A stretch of 64,000 bases of DNA from Clostridiales bacterium (GCA_012514145.1 JAAZAV010000061.1:1-64000); one strand, 5' to 3'. Shown: positions 53,629 to 64,000, counted from the stretch's first letter. Program-made: numbers and translations. The notes: a model not told the origin generated them from the letters alone.

Positions 53629-54117
53629 ATGGCAAAGAAAGAAGAAAAGACTAATGTAACGCGCATACTGGAGCAGTTAAAAATAAACTGTTCACAGCAC
53701 GAATACAGCGTTGAGGACAATCATATCGAGGCGATGAGTGTGGCTGAGAAAATCGGCAGACCGCCCGAAAGCGTATACAAGACACTGGTGACAAAGGGCG
53801 CCGGCGGTCAGTATTTCGTGTTCTGTCTGCCCTCAAACGCCGAACTTGACCTGAAAAAGGCTGCGAGAGCCTGCGGCGAGAAGTCGGTGGCGATGATCCC
53901 GGTAGCCGACATCAACAAGGTTACAGGCTATATCCGCGGCGGCTGCAGCCCCATCGGCATGAAGAAAAAGTATACAACCGTCATTCACGAGGCGGTGCTG
54001 GCGCTGGATACCGTGTGTCTGAGCGCCGGACGCGTCGGCAGTCAGGTGGAACTTGCCCCAGCCGACCTGCTTCGAGCCGCGGAGGCATCGACTGCCGATA
54101 TAATATCAGCGCCCTAA
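53629..54117 (+). CDS. ybaK: Cys-tRNA(Pro)/Ala-tRNA deacylase YbaK
   Basis: A 162-residue trans-editing protein of the YbaK/EbsC family. It has [20 protein letters not shown] with the conserved lysine, [18 protein letters not shown], and the [11 protein letters not shown] loop. It removes Cys from mischarged tRNA-Pro. GGAG lies before the ATG. uvrA follows 21 bases later. Confidence 0.93.
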   Translation: MAKKEEKTNVTRILEQLKINCSQHEYSVEDNHIEAMSVAEKIGRPPESVYKTLVTKGAGGQYFVFCLPSNAELDLKKAARACGEKSVAMIPVADINKVTGYIRGGCSPIGMKKKYTTVIHEAVLALDTVCLSAGRVGSQVELAPADLLRAAEASTADIISAP

Positions 54118-54138
54118 CAGCATTGAACAGAGGAGAAT

Positions 54139-56967
54139 ATGTCTGCAAAAAGCATTGTAATAAACGGCGCGCGGGTACATAACCTCAAGAATGTATCCCT
54201 CGAGATTCCCCGCGACAAATTTGTGGTTATAACAGGTCTGTCCGGTTCCGGCAAGTCGTCTCTTGCCTTTGACACCCTCTACGCCGAAGGGCACAGACGA
54301 TTTGTGGAGTCACTGTCATCATATGCCCGGATGTTCTTGGGACAGCTTGACAAGCCGGAGGTTGACTCCATCGAAGGATTGTCGCCGGCAATTTCCATAG
54401 ACCAGAAAACCACCTCCCGCAATCCCCGCTCCACGGTGGGTACGGTAACCGAGATATACGACTACCTGCGTCTGCTCTATGCCCGGGTAGGTATACCTCA
54501 CTGCCCCATATGCGGCAGGGAGATTCGTCAGCAGTCGGTTGACCAGATCCTCGAGCGGATTTTCGAGCTGCCCGAGGGAACCCGATTCATGGTACTGGCG
54601 CCGGTGGTGCGGGCAAAGAAGGGCAGGCACGAGAAGGTCTTTGACGACGCGCGCCGCTCGGGCTATGTCCGAGTGCGTGTCGACGGCTATATGTACGACC
54701 TGTCGGAGAACCAACAGTTAGATAAGAATAAGAAGCATACCATTGATATCGTCGTCGACCGTCTGGTGATGAAGCCGAACATCCGCACCCGGCTCTCAGA
54801 CTCGGTGGAGACGGCGCTTAACCTTGCCGAGGGCATGCTGACCATCGCGGTTATCGAAGGCGAGGAATTGAGCTTTTCACAAAATTACGCCTGCGAGGAG
54901 CACGGGATATCCCTCGGCGAGCTGACTCCCCGTATGTTCTCATTCAACAACCCGGCGGGCGCATGCCCCGACTGTGCGGGTCTGGGTGAGCTTAGGGTGG
55001 TTTCCCCCGAGAAGGTAATACCCGATCCGACACGTTCGCTGCGTAATATGGCGATACAGGTCAACGGCTTCAAGAGCGCCGATGAAGAAACCTGGATGGG
55101 CCCGCTTTTCGAGGCGGTGCTGAAGGATTACGGCTGCGATCTTGACACCCCCGTCCGTGACATGCCCGAGGAGGCAAAGAACGCGCTTCTTTACGGCACA
55201 GGCGAGAAAACCTATGAAATCACCCGATACTTTGGCGGCATGGGGCACAACTCGGTGACCAAATATTCGGGCATAATCGATGTTATCCAGCGCCGTTACG
55301 AGCAAACACAGAACGAATATTACGAAGAGTTTGTGGAGGAAATTCCCTGCCGCACCTGTAAGGGCACACGCCTGCGCCCCGAGGTACTGGCGGTTACCGT
55401 CGGAGGGATAAATATCCATGAATTCTGTGTTATGTCGGTGGTGGACGCCTTTGATTTCATCGAAAACCTGCAATTTACTCCCACCGAGCTTGCCATTGCC
55501 GCCGAGATAATCAAGGAAATCAAGGCTCGACTCGGTTTCATGCGCAGTGTTGGGCTTGAATATCTCACCCTTTCGCGAAAAGCCGGCAGCCTCTCGGGCG
55601 GCGAAGCGCAGCGTATACGTCTGGCAACACAGATAGGCTCCTCACTTGTGGGAGTAATGTACATACTCGATGAACCCAGCATAGGTCTGCATCAGCGCGA
55701 CAACAGCAAACTTATTGACACACTGAAGCGGCTGCGCGATGCAGGCAATACCGTCATAGTGGTTGAGCACGATGAGGAAACCATGTCTGCCTCCGATTGG
55801 ATAATCGACATAGGTCCGGGCGCCGGCGTGCACGGCGGTCATATAGTAGCCGCGGGCACTCCCGAGCAGATCATGGCATGCCGCGAATCAGTGACCGGTG
55901 ATTACCTGTCGGGACGCAAATCAATACTGGTACCTGCCGAGCGCCGTCAGGGCAACGGTCAGTACCTGAAAGTCTATGGTGCAAGAGAGAATAACCTAAA
56001 GAATATAGATGTGGCATTCACCCTTGGCTGTTTTATATGCGTCACCGGTGTGTCGGGTTCGGGAAAGTCATCGCTGGTCAACGGCATACTCAACGCCGCG
56101 CTGGCACGTCAGCTTAACCGCGCCTACACTTATCCCGGAAAGCACGACCGTATAGAGGGCATGGAGCATCTTGACAAGGTCATTACCATAGACCAAAGCC
56201 CCATAGGACGCACTCCCCGCTCCAACCCCGCCACATATACCGGGCTGTTCAACGATATTCGTGAGCTCTTCGCAAACACCACTGACGCAAAGGTGCGTGG
56301 CTACAGAGCGAACCGCTTCTCGTTCAATCTGAAGGGCGGTCGCTGCGAGGCGTGTGAAGGCGACGGAGTCAAGCGCATAGAGATGCATTTTCTGCCGGAT
56401 GTTTACGTAACCTGCGATGTCTGTCGTGGCAAGCGCTATAACCACGACACCCTTGAGGTAAGATACAAGGGCAAGAACATATTTGACGTGCTGGATATGA
56501 CCGCCGCAGAGGCATACGACTTCTTCTCTTCGGTGCCCAGACTGGCGAGACGTCTTAAAACACTGTGTGACGTGGGTCTGGGATATATCAAACTCGGACA
56601 GTCGTCAACTACACTTTCGGGCGGCGAAGCGCAGCGTGTCAAGCTTGCCACCGAGCTTTCGAAGCGCTCCACCGGGCGTACCGTCTATATACTGGACGAG
56701 CCTACCACCGGTCTCCATTCCGCCGATGTGGCACAGCTGCTTGATGTGCTCAATAAGCTCACCGACGGCGGCAACACCGTCATCGTTATAGAGCATAACC
56801 TGAACATTATCAAGACCGCCGACTATATAATCGACCTGGGACCCGAGGGAGGTGACGGCGGCGGGACTGTCGTTGCATGCGGCACTCCCGAGCAGATCGC
56901 GCAATGCGAAGCCTCATACACCGGAATGTATCTGAAAAAGGTACTGCCGCCGTCCAAATCCGAATAA
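54139..56967 (+). CDS. uvrA: Excinuclease ABC subunit A
   Basis: A 942-residue DNA damage sensor with two ABC ATPase modules. Walker [13 protein letters not shown] (about residue 34) and [12 protein letters not shown] (about 637). Signatures: [12 protein letters not shown] and [12 protein letters not shown]. Zinc sites: CPICGREI (about 122), CPDCAGLG (about 276) and CEACEGDG with CDVCRG (about 737-762). Full length. uvrB is not in the window. GAGGAGAA precedes the ATG. Confidence 0.97.
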   Translation: MSAKSIVINGARVHNLKNVSLEIPRDKFVVITGLSGSGKSSLAFDTLYAEGHRRFVESLSSYARMFLGQLDKPEVDSIEGLSPAISIDQKTTSRNPRSTVGTVTEIYDYLRLLYARVGIPHCPICGREIRQQSVDQILERIFELPEGTRFMVLAPVVRAKKGRHEKVFDDARRSGYVRVRVDGYMYDLSENQQLDKNKKHTIDIVVDRLVMKPNIRTRLSDSVETALNLAEGMLTIAVIEGEELSFSQNYACEEHGISLGELTPRMFSFNNPAGACPDCAGLGELRVVSPEKVIPDPTRSLRNMAIQVNGFKSADEETWMGPLFEAVLKDYGCDLDTPVRDMPEEAKNALLYGTGEKTYEITRYFGGMGHNSVTKYSGIIDVIQRRYEQTQNEYYEEFVEEIPCRTCKGTRLRPEVLAVTVGGINIHEFCVMSVVDAFDFIENLQFTPTELAIAAEIIKEIKARLGFMRSVGLEYLTLSRKAGSLSGGEAQRIRLATQIGSSLVGVMYILDEPSIGLHQRDNSKLIDTLKRLRDAGNTVIVVEHDEETMSASDWIIDIGPGAGVHGGHIVAAGTPEQIMACRESVTGDYLSGRKSILVPAERRQGNGQYLKVYGARENNLKNIDVAFTLGCFICVTGVSGSGKSSLVNGILNAALARQLNRAYTYPGKHDRIEGMEHLDKVITIDQSPIGRTPRSNPATYTGLFNDIRELFANTTDAKVRGYRANRFSFNLKGGRCEACEGDGVKRIEMHFLPDVYVTCDVCRGKRYNHDTLEVRYKGKNIFDVLDMTAAEAYDFFSSVPRLARRLKTLCDVGLGYIKLGQSSTTLSGGEAQRVKLATELSKRSTGRTVYILDEPTTGLHSADVAQLLDVLNKLTDGGNTVIVIEHNLNIIKTADYIIDLGPEGGDGGGTVVACGTPEQIAQCEASYTGMYLKKVLPPSKSE

Positions 56968-56980
56968 GTCCTGATAAAAG

Positions 56981-57026
56981 ATATCGTCCCCGCTGTCATA
57001 TTAACGACAACGGGGACGATATTTAT
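56981..57026 (+). terminator. Terminator of uvrA
   Basis: ATATCGTCCCCG pairs with CGGGGACGATAT; inside, TGTC pairs with GACA. TTATTTG follows. It also lies just beyond the end of the converging alpha-2-macroglobulin gene. Confidence 0.85.
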
Positions 57027-57050
57027 TTGTGGAATTTTTTCCTCGACTGC

Positions 57051-60000
57051 TTAATCAAAGGTAACGGTGAGCGAATCGCTGTAAGCCATGGTATTGCCGC
57101 TCAGCGCCACAGCCGGTTCAACCGTGTAGCTGCCGGGGAAAGCGCCGCGGATGATGTAGCATACCGAGCCGGTGACGGTACGAGTCTGGCGGCCGGAGAG
57201 CTTGTCGCCCACAGGATTGCAGACGGTTATTCGCCCGTTCATCATCTGAGCGCTGTTATACAGCCAGGCGTAAGTGTACCTGGAGTATTCACCTTTGTTC
57301 AGACCCAGGTCGGCGGTGCGCACATAGCGGGCGCCGGATGGGATGCGGTCGTTCAAGTTGAAACAGAGGTAATCGCTGTCAATAACAGCGGTGTAGGAGA
57401 TTTTGACCATCCAGAATCCCCGCTTTTCGTCATACTTCTCAACCGTCTTGGTGAGCTTCAGCGAATCGGAGGCGTCCGCATAATCGGCGGCTTCGGCGTA
57501 GCTGCCCTTGTAGGCAGCGTAAATCAGAAGCTTGTCAGCGCCGGAAGTGAGCTTGAAGCTATTCCAGCCCGCCTTGTCAAGGGTGATGCAGTGTCTGCCC
57601 AGAGGAGACAGTGTGAAGTCAAGACTCTTGCCGTCGGCGGTGCAGGTGATTTCAAGCTTTTCTGCGGAATCGGCAGGATAGTAGGATGCCGCGAACGCCG
57701 CCAGCTGCAGGGCATAGGTGTCGATCGACGAGGTATGGGTGGTGATATAGCGTGCCATGTCCTTTGCTGTATCGGGCAGCAGACGGGATGCGGCAAGCAG
57801 CGCCGTGGCAGTGAGATCGAGGTTTGATTCCGTGTCGTTCGACTGGTCTGCTTTGAAATACGAGCCGCTTTGCGATTCGGTAAAGTACCTGTCGGCTACG
57901 CTGTTGTAAAGCGGGAGGGCGGACACCCTGTCGCCCATTGCCGCAAAGGCAGCCGCCAGGATCAGCTTGGCTTCATCGGTGAGGTAAGGATTGGAAATGA
58001 GCTGACGAAGCTCGGGCAGCACCGGACGTCCCAGAGCGCTCAGTCCCAGATAGGCAGCGCAGAGTTCGGTGATATCGGAATTGTCGGAGCCGTTTATATA
58101 TCGGACAAAAGCCGCGGCAAGGCTGCTCTTGACCTCATCGGTCAGCGAATCGGGGGAGGAATAGGCAATCATTGCCGAGAGGGTTACATTGCCTTCGGAA
58201 TAGGGCAGCAGACGGATAAGTCCGTTGTCGGCGATATAGCTGCCTGCAAGTTCGCTTCTGATCTGCTTGAGCGATTCGTCGAAGCCGCGGTTGTCAGCCT
58301 CGGCGCTTAACTTCTCAACCAGCTGCATAGCCGCATAGTTGGCAGCCATCGAATCGGCACGCGAGTTCCCGCCGCCCCTCATGATTGAAGATATGACTTC
58401 AACAACCCCTGCATATTCGGCACTGATAAATGAGAGGGTTACCGGGTACATAACCGGTTTCAGTGTGGACAGATTCCCGGCTTTTACGGTACGGCGGACA
58501 TCGGTGATGAGTCCGCTGTCGGCAACCGTGAATGGCAGTTTCACGGCATCGGAGTATTCGCCGCATACCGCGGTGATCGTTACGGTGTAGTTTCCGTTCT
58601 TGAGATTGTCTCCGATAGTGAAAGCCCTGTATTCGCCGGCAGCGCTCTCAGCGGAAGTCTCGAATACAGTCTTGCTGCCGTCCTCAACCTTTACGGTGTA
58701 GCTTACGGAGCTTCCGGTTTCCAGTTTGCTGCCGTAGACTCTCGCCGAGGCGGTTATGCTGTCGCCGGTGACATATAGTTCGCTGATCTCTGCGTTGACG
58801 AAGAAGGGAAGAGTGCAGATTATACCGCCAACCGCCGCTCCGAGCTTGCGGGAGGATTTAACGCCGATATCGCCCAGACATTCGGCTGCGGCGGTGAGAC
58901 GCCATTCGGTTATGTTGTCGGGAGCCTTGAAGGCAAAGCGGGCGGTGCCGGTTTCATCGGTGACTGCGGTTTCAAAGAGTGGATTGTCGAGGAAACTCTC
59001 GCGGACGACAATTTCGCCGGAACCGCCGCCTCTGCCGCCGGCGACCGGCATTTCAGCGGCGCTATCATATACCATAGCCGATTCAGAGCCCGCCATGCCT
59101 CCTGCAAAAGCCTTTGCACCCATATCCCTGGTCATTGCTGTATTATATTTACCGATACCGCCATTGAATCTTGAGCCGGCAAGCGAAACACGAATGTCAC
59201 GGGGGTAATAGATATATCGGCTGCTCAGATAGTATGAGTCAAGCGGCTCAATGTTCTGTTCACCGAGTGCGAAACATGCCTGGTCAACCATGGAAAGGGT
59301 TACAGACGCGCCGCTCACCGGCTTGCCGTCGATATCGGTGACGGCGGCTTCCACTTTCACTTCGCTGCCCGGACGGTAGGATTCGGCGTCGGGGGTAAGG
59401 GAAATATTCAGAGCAGAGCCTTTTTCGTAGTCATATATCGGCGTATAGTTTAACTGCAGGAAGGATGAGCCGTCCCATACGGTTACAAACACGGTGCAGC
59501 CGCCGACGAGACTGTCGGTATACTCAAAGTCCAGACTGCCGCCGGCGGTCACGCCGTATGAGCGTCTGCCAGACACGTTGTTTATCGTATAGATGGCGGG
59601 AGAATCCGACGGTTCGCTGCCGTATAAAAGGTTCAGTTTTACAGTCTCGCCGATGAGCCAACGCTCCTTTTCAGCTTTCAGTTCGTAGTATTGGTATTCG
59701 CCGTCGCCGTACATGGGAGGAACATCCTCGCTTGAACCGGCGGTGGCGTATGAATAGTGCTTGTAGCTGCATCCGGCAGCCTCATCATGAAAGACCACTT
59801 CATAACGGTAGTAGCCTTCAAAGCCTTTCTCCGGCACCACATGCTCGAGACGCAGCGTACCGTTGATGTCGGCGGTATAGCTTTCGATCTCCTTCTCATC
59901 GACTCTGAAATCATAGACTTGGCTGGTGGTTTTACTGATGGGGTCATATCTGGTACCCGAAATGGTGCGTACATACTTGTATTCGATGAGCCTTACATCG

Positions 60001-62345
60001 ACTTTGCCGGATGCGGGTGATCCGATGGTATTGTCGGGGAATACCTTGTAGTCGAAGTCCTCTTCGGTGAGAAGCTTTGAGGTGTCAAGATTATTGAGCC
60101 GAACCTCGGAATAGGACTGTCCCTCCTCGGGAACGATCCGCTCCACCGAGAATACATAGTCGCTGTTGAAATACTTCGTATCGGCAGAGAGATACAGGTG
60201 GCTCTCTTCCTCGCCGATAAGTTCTGCATAGGCATAGATATTCTGGGGACGGGTGGAGCGGCTGTCAAGTGCCGTAGTCTTGAAGGTGTGCACCGCCTCG
60301 CCCTTCTGATCGGTGGTAAGGGCGATGCCGTTGTTTATAAAATTCGTTGTTATAAGGTTGAAGGTCAGCCCGGGTGCGGGAGTGCCGTCGTAGAACGCGG
60401 CGCTGATTGTGAGTGTTGCCGTGTCGCCGCGGCGATAGAAGAGCCGGTCAAAGCTGATATTGCCTCTATATACCGGCTTATCCTCCTGGGTGACCGAGAT
60501 GTACTTGGAAATAACGGTGTTGTCGTCGGCGTCATATATGCGCAGGCGCATGCCGTAGCTGGAAATCGCCTCATAGCTTATGCTGCCCGAGAAACTGCCG
60601 TCGGGCGCAACCTCCAGCACAGCGGGGGAGAGCTGCGAACCCAGGGTGGCAAAGAGCCTGTCGGGTATGGTTTTCCCGACTGCCTTAGGTGCTATGATGC
60701 CGCGAAAATTCACCGTGTCGTCGGCGAAATAGGTTTCACGGTCGGCGAACAGGAAGTACATCCAGTTATCCGAATAATCTGCGTAATCGAGCGATGCGAT
60801 AAGCAGCAGTGTATCTTCGCCGGAAGTGATTACTGTCAGCGCGGTGTTGCCTGTCGCTTCCGATTCGGTAATGACCGCAATGCCGTTTTCGTCGGTTACG
60901 GCACTGACAGCCTTAAACTCATTGCCGTCCGCGCCCCAGCCCTCGGTGTAGTCGAAGAATTCAGCAGTCACCGATGCGGATGCGGCAGGACTGCCGTCCT
61001 TCATAACCCAAAGAAGCATGCCGCCCCCCGCCTCGGTGTAGGCGTTTAGCGAGGTGACCTGTATAAGAACCTGCTGGTTAAATGTGAATCCTTTTCCTCC
61101 CAGAGAACATTCCACAGTTACATTCGCAAGGTATGCGCCCCGTTCCAGCTTGGGGATATTTACCTTGCCGCTGATATTGCTGTATGTTTTATCCGATTCG
61201 TCAGCCCCGCCCGTGAGCCTTGCCGCAACAGACAGACCTTCGGTCGGGAAGATATACTTGTCCTCTGAAGATTGTGCCTTCTTTACCTCCTCGGTGAAGG
61301 CTTTGAAGGAAGGATATTTAAAAAGCTCGCCTGAGGTACTGACATACTTAAGCCGGTTATCCCTGTTGTAAGACCAGCAGTAGACCTGATATTCGAGTCT
61401 GTTTGTCACACCCGGAGCGAATACTGCCTCGGATACCAGATTGAACATCACGGAAGCATTGTCGTCATGGGTGGTGTAAGCGCCGGTACGGAAGCGCACA
61501 GTTTTGGAATCGCCCAGCCTTTCGCCGTTCACCGAGGTAATGTCTTCGGATATTTCAAGGTAATATGCCTTGCCGCCTTCGAGATACTCAGACGGGATGA
61601 AAACCGCGGTGCGGCAGTCGGGATAGAGGCGCACTTCGCCTTCAACCGCGCTGCGCCCGTCACCGGTGCCGGTGTAGACCTTCATGCCGTCTTTTACGCT
61701 GTCGGAGGTCACGGGCATGGTGAAGGTGACCTCTATTCCGGTGTTTGTGGGAACCTCGGTGGATGTGTCCGCCGGCAGTGTTTCCTTGACCGCCAGTTTT
61801 GTGCCGGTCTGGAAAGCGTAGCTGTAGCGGGAATGATCCGGGTCGATTATCGTCAGATCCTCATCCTCGTTACAGTACTCACAAATTGTGATGCGGTAGA
61901 CAGTGTCCGGGACAAGCTCACGCTCGGGCACGACCTTGAATCCGCCCGACGCGTTCGGAAACATCTTTAATCCCACATCCGGGGTTATGGATATTGCTCT
62001 CTGCAGCCGTTCGATATCCATATCGCCGGAGCATTCAACATTGAAGTATGAGTCGGTGGGGATAAGCCCGCCGCTCTCACCGTGGGCGGTGACCGATATC
62101 TCACCCAGACTGCCGCAAATAGCCCCGGTCTGAATAGTGTGTATGGTCAATTCGTTCTCCTTAATTCTGTTGTCATCCGGAGCGGTTGCCGTCTCGGCTT
62201 TGTCTGCTCCCATTGCAGATGATACGATGCCGCCCATAACCTGCGACACCGTCTGCGCGCAGCCGGGGAAAATCATCAGTGCTGACAGCAGAAGACATAT
62301 AAGCACAGCTTTTTTGCCGCGCCGCGTGTTTGTGTTAAGTTTCAT
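57051..62345 (-). CDS. Very large alpha-2-macroglobulin-like lipoprotein
   Basis: A 1764-residue surface protein. Signal peptide with lipobox IFPGCAQ, then Ig-like SbsA/Big_5-type repeats (TEVPTNTGIEVTFTMPV at about 195-215), macroglobulin domains in the middle, an A2M domain (PLFETAVTDETGTARFAFKA and DNITEWRLTA near 1095), and a helical toroid-like region to the end. The thioester CxEQ expected after the A2M domain is missing; the place reads GGGNSRADS. So it cannot trap proteases covalently by a thioester. Such bacterial proteins usually sit in the envelope beside a PBP1C; none is here. AGAGGAGAA precedes the ATG. Confidence 0.85.
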   Translation of the reverse strand: MKLNTNTRRGKKAVLICLLLSALMIFPGCAQTVSQVMGGIVSSAMGADKAETATAPDDNRIKENELTIHTIQTGAICGSLGEISVTAHGESGGLIPTDSYFNVECSGDMDIERLQRAISITPDVGLKMFPNASGGFKVVPERELVPDTVYRITICEYCNEDEDLTIIDPDHSRYSYAFQTGTKLAVKETLPADTSTEVPTNTGIEVTFTMPVTSDSVKDGMKVYTGTGDGRSAVEGEVRLYPDCRTAVFIPSEYLEGGKAYYLEISEDITSVNGERLGDSKTVRFRTGAYTTHDDNASVMFNLVSEAVFAPGVTNRLEYQVYCWSYNRDNRLKYVSTSGELFKYPSFKAFTEEVKKAQSSEDKYIFPTEGLSVAARLTGGADESDKTYSNISGKVNIPKLERGAYLANVTVECSLGGKGFTFNQQVLIQVTSLNAYTEAGGGMLLWVMKDGSPAASASVTAEFFDYTEGWGADGNEFKAVSAVTDENGIAVITESEATGNTALTVITSGEDTLLLIASLDYADYSDNWMYFLFADRETYFADDTVNFRGIIAPKAVGKTIPDRLFATLGSQLSPAVLEVAPDGSFSGSISYEAISSYGMRLRIYDADDNTVISKYISVTQEDKPVYRGNISFDRLFYRRGDTATLTISAAFYDGTPAPGLTFNLITTNFINNGIALTTDQKGEAVHTFKTTALDSRSTRPQNIYAYAELIGEEESHLYLSADTKYFNSDYVFSVERIVPEEGQSYSEVRLNNLDTSKLLTEEDFDYKVFPDNTIGSPASGKVDVRLIEYKYVRTISGTRYDPISKTTSQVYDFRVDEKEIESYTADINGTLRLEHVVPEKGFEGYYRYEVVFHDEAAGCSYKHYSYATAGSSEDVPPMYGDGEYQYYELKAEKERWLIGETVKLNLLYGSEPSDSPAIYTINNVSGRRSYGVTAGGSLDFEYTDSLVGGCTVFVTVWDGSSFLQLNYTPIYDYEKGSALNISLTPDAESYRPGSEVKVEAAVTDIDGKPVSGASVTLSMVDQACFALGEQNIEPLDSYYLSSRYIYYPRDIRVSLAGSRFNGGIGKYNTAMTRDMGAKAFAGGMAGSESAMVYDSAAEMPVAGGRGGGSGEIVVRESFLDNPLFETAVTDETGTARFAFKAPDNITEWRLTAAAECLGDIGVKSSRKLGAAVGGIICTLPFFVNAEISELYVTGDSITASARVYGSKLETGSSVSYTVKVEDGSKTVFETSAESAAGEYRAFTIGDNLKNGNYTVTITAVCGEYSDAVKLPFTVADSGLITDVRRTVKAGNLSTLKPVMYPVTLSFISAEYAGVVEVISSIMRGGGNSRADSMAANYAAMQLVEKLSAEADNRGFDESLKQIRSELAGSYIADNGLIRLLPYSEGNVTLSAMIAYSSPDSLTDEVKSSLAAAFVRYINGSDNSDITELCAAYLGLSALGRPVLPELRQLISNPYLTDEAKLILAAAFAAMGDRVSALPLYNSVADRYFTESQSGSYFKADQSNDTESNLDLTATALLAASRLLPDTAKDMARYITTHTSSIDTYALQLAAFAASYYPADSAEKLEITCTADGKSLDFTLSPLGRHCITLDKAGWNSFKLTSGADKLLIYAAYKGSYAEAADYADASDSLKLTKTVEKYDEKRGFWMVKISYTAVIDSDYLCFNLNDRIPSGARYVRTADLGLNKGEYSRYTYAWLYNSAQMMNGRITVCNPVGDKLSGRQTRTVTGSVCYIIRGAFPGSYTVEPAVALSGNTMAYSDSLTVTFD

Positions 62346-62559
62346 TTATAGTTCTCCTCTCTTTGGGAATTGTATCCTATCTGTTGTTTAGATCTGCTGT
62401 TTAGACGCCTGGCTTTTCAATAAGTTCCGATTATGGGATGTAAAACCACACAAATTGTATTGAAAAAATAACAAAAAATCAGCGAAAATACTGTTTTATT
62501 CATGAAATGTTTAACATTAAGGTGTATAATGAACAAACATTTCCCTATGGAGGTTAACG

Positions 62560-63411
62560 ATGACAGCAAGACATCGGTTCAGAACAAATATTGTACTGCT
62601 TTTGCTGCTGACTTTTGCCGTTCTGCCGATACTTACGGCATGCGGTGAAGAGATTTCCGATGCACCCGGAGTGCTGACACATGACGCGATATGTATCAGC
62701 TTTGACGGCAGCGGCGGTACTGTGACAAAAGGCGATCCTGACTCAGCCATTATAACCGAGAGACGCTGCGAGCTGGTATACGGCGGCGCATACAGCCTGT
62801 CGGGCAGCTTTTCGGGGCAGATTATCGTAGCCGTTTCTCCGGATGAGCCGGTGGAACTGATTCTCGACAATCTGACGGTTAACAGCCATTCGGCGGCGAT
62901 ACGCATCGACAGTACGTCCGGAGCAACCATAACACTTCCGGCAGGCACATCCAGCACACTGTCCGACTCTTCGCAGTACAAAGATACCCGCGCCAACGCA
63001 TGTCTCGCCGCAGCCACCGATCTTACAATCCGAGGCGAAGGCAAACTGAGCATTACCGGTAATTACAACAACGGTCTTGATACCTCTAAGAATCTGATTA
63101 TAGAGGGCGGCTCCATTGAGGTTAACGCCCCGAACAATGCGGTTCGCGGCAATATCTCGGTGACGGTCAGCGGCGGCTCCATGCGGATTATTTCGGGCGA
63201 CGACGGTATAAAAACCGCCTCCAAGAAGGACGGTACGGTGGGCAACTTCATCATGACCGACGGAGATATTGTCATTAGCGCCGCAGACGACGGCATACAG
63301 GCCGCCATATCGGTAAATATAACCGGCGGGCGTCTTACCATATCCTGTGCCGGCGAGTCGATAAACAGCCCGATAAAGTCGGTTGCCGCCGGTTGCCTTA
63401 TTACATCCTAA
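62560..63411 (+). CDS. Cthe_2159-type carbohydrate-binding beta-helix lipoprotein
   Basis: A 283-residue lipoprotein (lipobox LTACGEE). The mature part is a right-handed beta-helix of the Cthe_2159/DUF4353 kind: LVYGGAYSLSG at the start, PVELILDNLTVNSHSAAI, then repeats ending in NYNNGLDTSKNL, GDDGIKTA and ADDGIQA. The Clostridium thermocellum member binds acidic polysaccharide and calcium. This copy is shorter than many, which often carry a second half. The -10 TATAAT is at 62525-62530. It is followed 12 bases later by a VTC-domain gene, a pairing often seen in Clostridia. Confidence 0.83.
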   Translation: MTARHRFRTNIVLLLLLTFAVLPILTACGEEISDAPGVLTHDAICISFDGSGGTVTKGDPDSAIITERRCELVYGGAYSLSGSFSGQIIVAVSPDEPVELILDNLTVNSHSAAIRIDSTSGATITLPAGTSSTLSDSSQYKDTRANACLAAATDLTIRGEGKLSITGNYNNGLDTSKNLIIEGGSIEVNAPNNAVRGNISVTVSGGSMRIISGDDGIKTASKKDGTVGNFIMTDGDIVISAADDGIQAAISVNITGGRLTISCAGESINSPIKSVAAGCLITS

Positions 63412-63423
63412 CGGAGGCAAGCC

Positions 63424-64000
63424 GTGAAATTAAGACACGAATATAAATTTCCGATAAGCGAGACGGACATACAGGTGCTTCGCATGCGTCTCGGTGCCGT
63501 GCTTCAGCGTGATAAGTATACAATGGCGGACGGCAGGTATCGGGTGCGCAGTCTTTACTTCGATAATCTATACGATAAAGCGCTGCTCGAAAAGCTTGAC
63601 GGACTCCAATACCGGGAAAAGTTCAGAATCCGCTTGTACAACGGTGACCACAGTTTCATAATGCTTGAGAAAAAGAGCAAGTACAACAACCTGTCGCGCA
63701 AGCTCCAGACCCGGCTCAGATATGACGAGGTGGCGCAGCTGATTGAAGGACATACCGACTGGATGCCGCTGAGGGGCGACCCGCTTATAAACGAACTGCA
63801 TGCCAGGATGAAGAATGATTTGCTGCGTCCGCAGACGGTGGTCGAATATCTTCGCGAACCGTTTACCTATCCTGCGGGCAATGTGCGGATTACCATAGAT
63901 TCGGACATCCGCACCGGTATTCTGTCAAAGGCATTCCTTGATCCGGATCTGACGCTGCTTGAAGCTGCGCCGGGTGAAGCGGTACTCGAGGTCAAATATG
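63424..64000 (+). CDS. VTC-domain (polyphosphate polymerase-like) protein, 5' part
   Basis: The first 192 codons of a gene that runs out of the window. It starts GTG with KLRHEYKFPIS after a good GGAGG. Motifs of the VTC domain are present: YRVRSLYFDNLYD, EKFRIRLYN, MLEKKSKYNNLSRK, VVEYLREPF, VRITIDSDIRTG and the final LEVKY. The fold is a triphosphate tunnel with many basic residues; eukaryotic VTC4 makes polyphosphate. In Clostridia such genes often stand with CotH and DUF4956 genes, which would lie to the right. Confidence 0.88.
   Translation, partial: MKLRHEYKFPISETDIQVLRMRLGAVLQRDKYTMADGRYRVRSLYFDNLYDKALLEKLDGLQYREKFRIRLYNGDHSFIMLEKKSKYNNLSRKLQTRLRYDEVAQLIEGHTDWMPLRGDPLINELHARMKNDLLRPQTVVEYLREPFTYPAGNVRITIDSDIRTGILSKAFLDPDLTLLEAAPGEAVLEVKY

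Noticed and set aside
60198..61049. Plus-strand open frame of 283 codons inside the alpha-2-macroglobulin gene
   Set aside because: Antisense shadow with no start signals and no known motif.
1..64000. CRISPR arrays, tRNA or rRNA genes, prophage or conjugation modules
   Set aside because: No regularly spaced repeats, no cloverleaf or rRNA sequence, and no phage or conjugation genes were recognised.

Overview
The window looks like chromosomal DNA of an uncultured anaerobic member of the Clostridia (Firmicutes). The basis is gene content and order: hup-rqcP-divIC, IreB, Rex, RNase J, a DnaD/DnaI-type helicase-loader pair, a YwlE-type arginine phosphatase, ComEB, a T-box leader, ferredoxin-dependent indolepyruvate oxidoreductase, and several lipoprotein solute-binding proteins with many glycosidases. 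The DNA is fairly GC-rich yet uses ATA for isoleucine freely. Promoters are of the TTGACA-N17-TATAAT type. No rRNA, tRNA, CRISPR array or prophage was seen. The species cannot be named from the sequence alone.

Layout. 1-4.9 kb: a transposase fragment at the edge, then hup-rqcP-divIC, an amidohydrolase, a lone fumarase alpha subunit, a membrane-anchored beta-lactamase-like hydrolase and a TSCPD protein. 4.9-17.3 kb: a carbohydrate region with a GH2 enzyme, a hydroxypyruvate-isomerase-like protein, an unusual TIM-barrel/metallo-beta-lactamase fusion, and an operon of three glycosidases (agarase-like clan GH-A, GH106-like, GH2 beta-mannosidase). It is interrupted by an internally deleted IS copy and a second solo IS end around a 67-residue membrane protein. 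17.4-21.4 kb: a T-box leader with a TGG (Trp) specifier ahead of iorA-iorB-paaK. 21.7-27.6 kb: trkA, a solute-binding-protein gene broken by an in-frame TAA, and two tandem trkH copies, the second lacking a selectivity-filter glycine. 27.7-39.7 kb: housekeeping and envelope genes (ireB, ribF, a D,D-carboxypeptidase homologue with all three catalytic motifs lost, ftsK, DJ-1, 5-FCL, CPBP protease, mltG, histidine phosphatase, cysE). 39.9-50.1 kb: a structured leader with a terminator upstream of RNase J, then galU, comEB, a lipoprotein, ywlE-like, rimI, tsaD, icd, rex, dnaD, dnaI-like. 50.2-57 kb: P-loop kinase, solute-binding lipoprotein, TIM-barrel protein, ybaK, uvrA. 57-64 kb: a very large alpha-2-macroglobulin-like lipoprotein without the thioester motif, a Cthe_2159-type beta-helix lipoprotein, and the start of a VTC-domain gene cut by the window end.

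The most informative regulatory finding is the Trp T-box on iorAB-paaK. A T-box switches genes on when tRNA-Trp is uncharged. This suggests the pathway runs in the biosynthetic direction (indoleacetate to indoleacetyl-CoA to indolepyruvate to tryptophan) rather than in tryptophan breakdown. Other points that deserve a second look are the catalytically dead carboxypeptidase, the TrkH pair, the TIM-MBL fusion and the unassigned RNA upstream of RNase J.
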